DNA from: Planctomycetota bacterium
Lineage (GTDB): Bacteria > Planctomycetota > UBA8742 > UBA2392
Length of the DNA stretch: 64,000 nt
Assembly: GCA_020849795.1 (NCBI GenBank)
Contig: JADZFR010000025.1
Coordinates: forward strand, 1-64,000
Reading direction: 5' to 3'
Below the pieces are notes generated by a model. That model was not told the origin of the DNA and did not search any database. It was given only the letters and a program-made list of their open reading frames with translations. Positions 61,501-64,000 of the stretch are shown here, piece by piece; within the stretch, counting starts at the first letter, position 1; the number at the start of each line of letters is the position of its first letter. A program made the position numbers and the translations under genes.

Positions 61501-64000
61501 CACACCAATGGCAAGATCGCCGAGATCCATCGCGTCGCCAGGCTGCGCATTCACGGTGTGGGTACCATTGACCAGAACACGTTTGAATCGGTGAAGTACT
61601 GGTACAGCGCGAATCACGAACTGACGCTGCAGCAACTGCCGACAGGCCACCGCTGGAGCCAGCTTGCGCAGAATCCGGGAGAGCTCTGGAACGGATACAT
61701 CTACCAGAACGGCTTGCTGACCAGTGTCCTGTCCCCGGCGCAGTGCGCCCCGTCGTTTGGCAGTGACACTTGGCATGCTGTTGCCGGCCTTGGCAGCGGC
61801 CAAGAAGCCGAGATCGTGAACACCTACACCCAGCAAGACGGCCCCCACGGCGCCGAGCAGCGTGTTACGTCCCAGCAACTGCCTGGCGCGCGGACTCTTG
61901 CGGTCGCCTACCAGTGCAATCTGACTTCACACGTCGTGGAGATAGCCACCGTCACACAACCGGACAATTCGACGCTTGAGCACATGCTCAACGGGTTCGG
62001 ACAGGCCGACCAGGTCAAACTGTCCGACGGAACTAACAACTATGTCACCGAGTACGAGTACCACCAAGACACGCGTGCCACCATCCGCACGACTTACCCC
62101 GGCAACAGCTCACTCTTTCTGATGTATGCGCATAGTGAACAGCTGATCGCCCAAGGCGACTTCTCGGTCCTGACTGGGACGACGCCTCCCCTGAACCAGT
62201 CATGGGTTTGGTTGACCGGGATCGGTGATTTGCAGAATCACCACCGCAAGCTGATCAAGCTCGCTAGGACTGATCCGTATGGGCGAGAGGATTTCTGCCG
62301 CTACGTCATTGTCGAGCCAGGTAGCGGAGGTCAGTGCCTGCTGGTGTACGGTGACCTCGCAGCCGAGGGCTGGACCGTCGGCAAGTGGAAATTGTACGGC
62401 AGCAACTCAAACCCGCTGTCGCGCTACAAGGTGATCCAGGAACGCCGTACTGAGGGTCGCGGCTGGACTGCCCACGATCTGGTCACCACATACGCGCACG
62501 AGGACACCGTACGATACGGGCAGTACTTTCCCAACACTTCAATGACCGTAGACAGCCGCGGCAACAAGACATTCATCGTCACCGCGAAGGTTCCGAAGTG
62601 GGTGCCGCAAGACCAGCGGGCCGACATGTCCACCGACACTTGGGCAACATATACACCAATACGGCCGACCGGCCGTAAACCCTACGCCGTCACCGTCACG
62701 TCTAGGGCAATCAGCGATCGCTACGGCCGCAAAGTAGAAGAGCAGGGGCTGCGCACTGACGGTGGAGGCCTACGAGAAGTCACGACCTACCATTACTGGG
62801 ACGGGTATGCGCACGTGGGGCAATGCGGCCAACCATCGCTGGTAGTGACCTCGAATAAATCTGGCTCAAACGGCAGTGGCACATCGCCAAAACACGCCAT
62901 CACAACTTACTCTTACGACCAGCGAGGTCACTTGGCGGTGATGCGCTCACCGCGGGGTACCGGCACAGGCGACCCGAATTATCTGCCCGAAAACTTTGAT
63001 ACGCTGTACAAGTACAATGCGGCCGGGCAGCTTGTTCACGTCAAGCACCCGCCCGCGGGTGCACCCGGCGACGCCGTGCGGCCGGAGACATACTACTTCT
63101 ACGACAAGAACGGCCGCGTGACCTCCGGAATCAGCTACCTGTCCTCTACGCACACCGGCACGTCGTCGGGATCCTCGTTGCCAGCCGACGCCTGGAAAAC
63201 AGCCGACTCTGAGCTTGAAACAACGTTTCAGCGGCCCACCACGCGTCGCGGCAGTGGGTGGCTGCACACGAAGTACACGTACAACACTCGCGGCGAAGTC
63301 ACTTCCGTGACCACGGACATTGACGCGGGAGCGGTCACGGCAACGACACAATATGAGTACGACATCATGGGCCGCTTGGTGCGCCAGACCGACCCCAGCG
63401 CACTCAAGACAGAGTACACTTATGACATACGCGGCCTGACGAAGTCCGTGACCATCGCGGCCGGTGACGCCTCACTCACGGCTGAATCAAAGTTCGCCTA
63501 TGACGTCGCAGGGAACCTGGTCTGGGAGCGATCCCCGCTCGGGACCGTCGTCGAGTACGAGTATGACGGCTTTGGCCGGCGCACCCGCACCGTTTCACCG
63601 GCCCCGGGGGGCGAACTTGTCCACGAGGTCACCTACCCCAAGCCGACGCATCCCAACATTGTGAAACAGGTGCGGCAAGGTGTATTTGATGCATACATCG
63701 TCCTGATTCCACTGGGGCAGGCACGCATCCACTGGAGCCAGCAGGACGAGCTTGGCAACACGAACAAGCAGTGGCAACTGGCACGGGATCGCAATGGCGC
63801 ACCGTTGTCCGCCGCAGTAACTCACGACGGCTATCCGGCAGCTGAAACCGGCATGCAACTGACCCCGCGCGGCGAAGTCGAGAAGTCATGGGCGGTAATG
63901 CCCGGTACTCAATACAACAGCGCGACAGTGCTTTCCGACGTCTCCATCAACGGCTTCGGCTGGGTGATGAGCGACAATCTCGCGTACTCATCATCCTCAA
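52516..64000 (+). CDS. Giant secreted RHS/YD-repeat protein with multi-domain N-terminus (incomplete at window end)
   Basis: An open frame of at least 3828 codons from GTG 52516 (AGGAG 5 nt upstream; signal peptide MRTLVLSIALMAIAFDSVAL) to the window end. Order of parts by position: fibronectin-like domains 52600-53310; FG-GAP/VCBS-like repeats 53370-54360 (LVLADVDGNGTMDAIA); Calx-beta-like domain 54390-54740; delta-60-type propeller repeats 54790-57000 (VYIGGRFEI, VYFGGKFDR, VWVGGRFSG); Ig-like 57030-57330; a second Calx-beta-like domain 57350-57700; fibronectin-like 57790-58430; beta-helix-like 58660-59490; more beta domains to 60850; then the RHS core from about 60860 with RTYRSGKTDFDGPLGRGW and YD repeats (YDIMGRLVRQ, YDVAGNLVWE, YDGFGRRTR). 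The RHS shell should enclose a C-terminal toxin or effector beyond the window. Surface or secreted protein for contact or competition is the family-based expectation. Confidence 0.88.
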   Translation, partial: MRTLVLSIALMAIAFDSVALIASPHAPTDMSVSDTAQWTGSFEAGAGWSKHPFFRVRYLSETQSPATKLRIQVGLDPEFTSLIWDSGFSSIAPTSNGELTPAVAYAGPALLESATYYWRGAVRNAEGAASPFSPEPAAFTVSGPSRPCDLRVTAGSGNEQVQGNPAPIGTANPRFGAEYAGDLNGEFPVAIGAEVQVSLTSDFEWIVATSGIAEFAPVAAGARSPLIALTLGTNLEPMVPYFWRYRFIVPEGPDDLWSECQASFVYVQPVAGEVSPGGFTRTSRNFGLGEQATSDLVLADVDGNGTMDAIATSSVLGQGHLLFSSFASATPAPAAVFAAGRGGRALMVTGSFDPDPTGLPGVVIADQMGLLHYRWETGQGFQLVEALEFQEYGEPVALQSAHVDWDGRLDVVIAYEHHVVVILAGKTGFSEPQLLCETESVVSGLLVHDLIENGAGGGLPQILVLAGGVALLFSSDGEPINELAVAGATAVTLVGGPLGDAPQVAFAGPQDILLCRYLKDLGGWVVDQQGPHGVSGTCLRLVARNLNAEATPELVLQCAGCTVVLAQTANGFAPLEYVGHAGGPAEVSLLTAHTDLDDFPDIVIARSTGQHSVFRNESRLGVQLSGSSLTHFGSKDSYAEFEVRLDAAPAGTVTVDCETFEPGNGGDDDRLPDTAEFARGQSSLPYVPTSSRLVFTPGQTVASFRVQVLPGYHAATWTIHARIVSAVGATVAGGPAITTVYGVGAGTSGQAAQPGLQREWRLRGEVHAMTVAQDITYLGGTFDGVEWQASGMAVLDTTGAVRFRPPQFLAAPDIRAVKTDASGNVYIGGRFEIAVPGQPGAVIRNIAKIRWDGTLDSAFRPNPHMQGTTFGAVNAIELDTWGRVYFGGKFDRLENPPVSNMPFRNLAIVHATGTVPSDANRFGVAQGGGGSNGEVYCMRIGETGTSMGEYCLVVGGNYLGGVWLNNSPLAGLTISNLAVFGINGSPSVYAQIPRVYGGSVNAIEIVPGSYGTSLSNTIVFGGSFSGVYYGTTYYNVWNLAVTNLLGQPPASSPGSQSRVNALVRDSHGRIWAGRSITPSYGSGTPDALAVYTLTGGQLSALSFSSGLNNNVLGIAAGSDEVLVVGSFTAAGALPAGHLAAYSAQSASFGTLRANLRVSVADTVRCVSATWSPTGACTGYAIAGAFQQVVALRGNLAAVDRQGNLLAWCPGTNGPVLAMTTDGASVYFGGSFTTCGGMPRAGAAAATANDYAMLPNGFNPGVSGATATVRTIVYDGAGAMYLGGDFTHVGGTTSQFQRTDVARVNKTTGSLDSWLVPLDPTQGKGVYALLHDAADQRIYIGGDFGGTTSVNRPGIVAVTAGTGTLVNWDAQITGPCRVWGIAGTSSDIVFIGNFTDVGGQARDGAAGADRVTAAVTTFQPQSAGSFKAIAATGGTVYLGGDFASLTEGGGTPFTRRGVAALSPSGLVQAWTADVLGTGLNESVRVVYLEGIAGVDRVWVGGRFSGTAHVGQNDLTWFPGSWSITTQGLPPAQSGQPYGPIQVNLSEVLPATWTILSPAAPGLQIDSSGQISGLAPTLQHWQPPLLAPVLVMADHSGQTCSKWFVLTVLPPPPPTVVSVTGPIQVIEGNQPALTPAPLWTVTLNQVFGADVVIHIDYADGLARRGYEYAPLVTQVIIPAGHYSAQFPVTIFGNTQQDIAYRDFVLILSSATGNVQVTNPQYPVTIEDDDFPSPRPAFVRWLQVRENATTPANSFGVVADQPYLAWSFGSDFVGEAQSQFQVQLSHDQAFGSLVWNFTSPVPDASEVVQVGVPVPMGQDCYARVRVWPTATGQPSEWRTISYHRNWAPPAAMPIEPVTTVHTARPMLRWSQDRDTDGDPLHFVIKIQESGGSTLHIVDSRSAPGLFEVLGATSWQPMTAGGLTPAAGTASQVRLRVPASWALAPQPVSWVWSVTTLDPYEAVVSSSAPSFDIDPMYEIAGTYHDPNGGVGNRTVHAVAQGGTLLATATTDPTTGAFQLLIPAALAASDLIAVIVDPASGAHAAALIRFPGSDLVDPSGTFAQVSLHSGKAVIDSRGLSAIALADVISIPHQPGLPLVATPPANDLVLEPAFSTLELRAHVEIRGVAALPGEPTNLRLLQPAQKLRIHAGAALTLGEGAASEVMELDNQGSLTVGDNATLALNGPASSSGQLWVTAGASVLLNAANLNVDGGTIDIGAATVYGSGLFGVMTRGADLRIAQSTFQDAFLDVGADLTALDIDGLAFIGGAAGHCIRWRYHGAPFASLNDVTFDSVTGFNVSALASAARVELTGSGGDHAGEAFDDDPGEATGGDLVAWLAGEVSELCAYAGDSRVLLTWNAGGQAGPNFHYEVFVAAQYSGPFTLIGTTGALFFVHDPATNDAEQFYKVRPHAWGNPGTDSDIVVATPRAATVGSASPTYVETDGIWPAVIVGNHTHFGASTFVNSATSGMTVPGSSILVLSRELLLFDIETQSVAMGPASLEVVTPDVWSEHGFTTYQELLPVDLEVIAPPSPNYPKVSFVQTGGAVDEDEITDGAFLVAVEFDSQGGADIDPDTFECVLDRDFYVGGSTLVQAGENIAGAQHALWGTPGTTGATWSVEQILVTSDLQQEWIASGELVIRVRVANEYGFWTQWHSLRIYIGGNGLAIISGELVQGQSNQTLYINGDSLNGADWVEFSDSDITVTDVNVLQGGGSSYGGGARFFDDGTPDLAGLNQPVVLEVKLDVGPNATVGKGTFDVVTQGSPPTVLSTGSYWLVRDQSVPSNTTASYPFPMANAAAVNVTLQNGEFTWRTADIGTKGRAFPVMFDRTYRSGKTDFDGPLGRGWFGTYLQYLVMKYDTGTYPTPHFDWYTPNGDKISFVASWDSAANRWKFATPVGVAASAWHEDKPVTQGEKLTLAITIQTAAGLRFTFGGPDMRALLPDLSRKLPLVRVADANDNQHTLEYTNLGWMMQEYRLDYINGDAFSESGFAYSCECLKLAYHTNGKIAEIHRVARLRIHGVGTIDQNTFESVKYWYSANHELTLQQLPTGHRWSQLAQNPGELWNGYIYQNGLLTSVLSPAQCAPSFGSDTWHAVAGLGSGQEAEIVNTYTQQDGPHGAEQRVTSQQLPGARTLAVAYQCNLTSHVVEIATVTQPDNSTLEHMLNGFGQADQVKLSDGTNNYVTEYEYHQDTRATIRTTYPGNSSLFLMYAHSEQLIAQGDFSVLTGTTPPLNQSWVWLTGIGDLQNHHRKLIKLARTDPYGREDFCRYVIVEPGSGGQCLLVYGDLAAEGWTVGKWKLYGSNSNPLSRYKVIQERRTEGRGWTAHDLVTTYAHEDTVRYGQYFPNTSMTVDSRGNKTFIVTAKVPKWVPQDQRADMSTDTWATYTPIRPTGRKPYAVTVTSRAISDRYGRKVEEQGLRTDGGGLREVTTYHYWDGYAHVGQCGQPSLVVTSNKSGSNGSGTSPKHAITTYSYDQRGHLAVMRSPRGTGTGDPNYLPENFDTLYKYNAAGQLVHVKHPPAGAPGDAVRPETYYFYDKNGRVTSGISYLSSTHTGTSSGSSLPADAWKTADSELETTFQRPTTRRGSGWLHTKYTYNTRGEVTSVTTDIDAGAVTATTQYEYDIMGRLVRQTDPSALKTEYTYDIRGLTKSVTIAAGDASLTAESKFAYDVAGNLVWERSPLGTVVEYEYDGFGRRTRTVSPAPGGELVHEVTYPKPTHPNIVKQVRQGVFDAYIVLIPLGQARIHWSQQDELGNTNKQWQLARDRNGAPLSAAVTHDGYPAAETGMQLTPRGEVEKSWAVMPGTQYNSATVLSDVSINGFGWVMSDNLAYSSSS

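Overview
The window is GC-rich bacterial chromosome (codon third positions mostly G/C). Its gene content includes Ser/Thr kinases fused to formylglycine-generating-enzyme-like or WD40 domains, a DUF4175-type protein with giant coiled-coil partners, PDZ-array and FG-GAP exported proteins, GGGC-TM-Arg C-terminal tails that look like MYXO-CTERM signals, and a multi-thousand-residue RHS protein. This suggests a Planctomycetota- or Myxococcota-like organism with a complex cell envelope. No rRNA or universal marker is present, so the phylum is an inference. I recognised no tRNA, CRISPR array or intact mobile element.

Layout. 1-8.1 kb (mostly minus strand): a partial gene, an exported PDZ-array protein with a terminator, a receptor-like Ser/Thr kinase, a TlpA-like lipoprotein (ordinary Cys-x-x-Cys) and the magnesium transporter mgtE. 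8.2-19 kb: a small exported fibronectin-like protein (plus strand), then on the minus strand glnE, two tandem anti-sigma-like membrane proteins, an adenylate cyclase, and an operon of three cupredoxin-like paralogues of which only the first keeps the copper ligands. 19.2-28.8 kb (plus): ECF sigma factor, anti-sigma factor and DUF4175-type membrane protein overlap as one operon, followed by two exported coiled-coil proteins and a terminator. 28.8-38.4 kb: a phosphodiesterase (minus), a lipoprotein, a first UGA-containing thioredoxin-like gene, a poly-Gly surface protein, an FG-GAP protein, a PLP-dependent class V aminotransferase, glyA and a second UGA-containing thioredoxin-like gene. 38.4-46 kb: a decayed IS1595-type transposase fragment, a beta-helix protein, an HTH regulator (minus), a third UGA-containing thioredoxin-like gene and a glycosidase-like protein. 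46-64 kb: a 1782-residue kinase-WD40 protein, a HEAT-repeat protein (minus), and an RHS/YD-repeat protein of at least 3828 codons that runs off the end.

Main discovery. Three separate genes (31161-31865, 37256-38413, 42874-43854) each contain one in-frame TGA exactly where the first Cys of the thioredoxin C-x-x-C motif belongs (U-G-H-C, U-G-P-C, U-G-P-C). The reading frame and the thioredoxin fold continue after it. In each case a small hairpin follows, with its apical loop starting 16-18 nt after the TGA and a G in the first two loop positions. That is the geometry of a bacterial SECIS element. I read these as three selenoproteins of the TlpA/thioredoxin-like family. A conventional gene caller would break each into a truncated ORF and an orphan ORF. 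The selenocysteine machinery (selA, selB, selC, selD) is not in the window.
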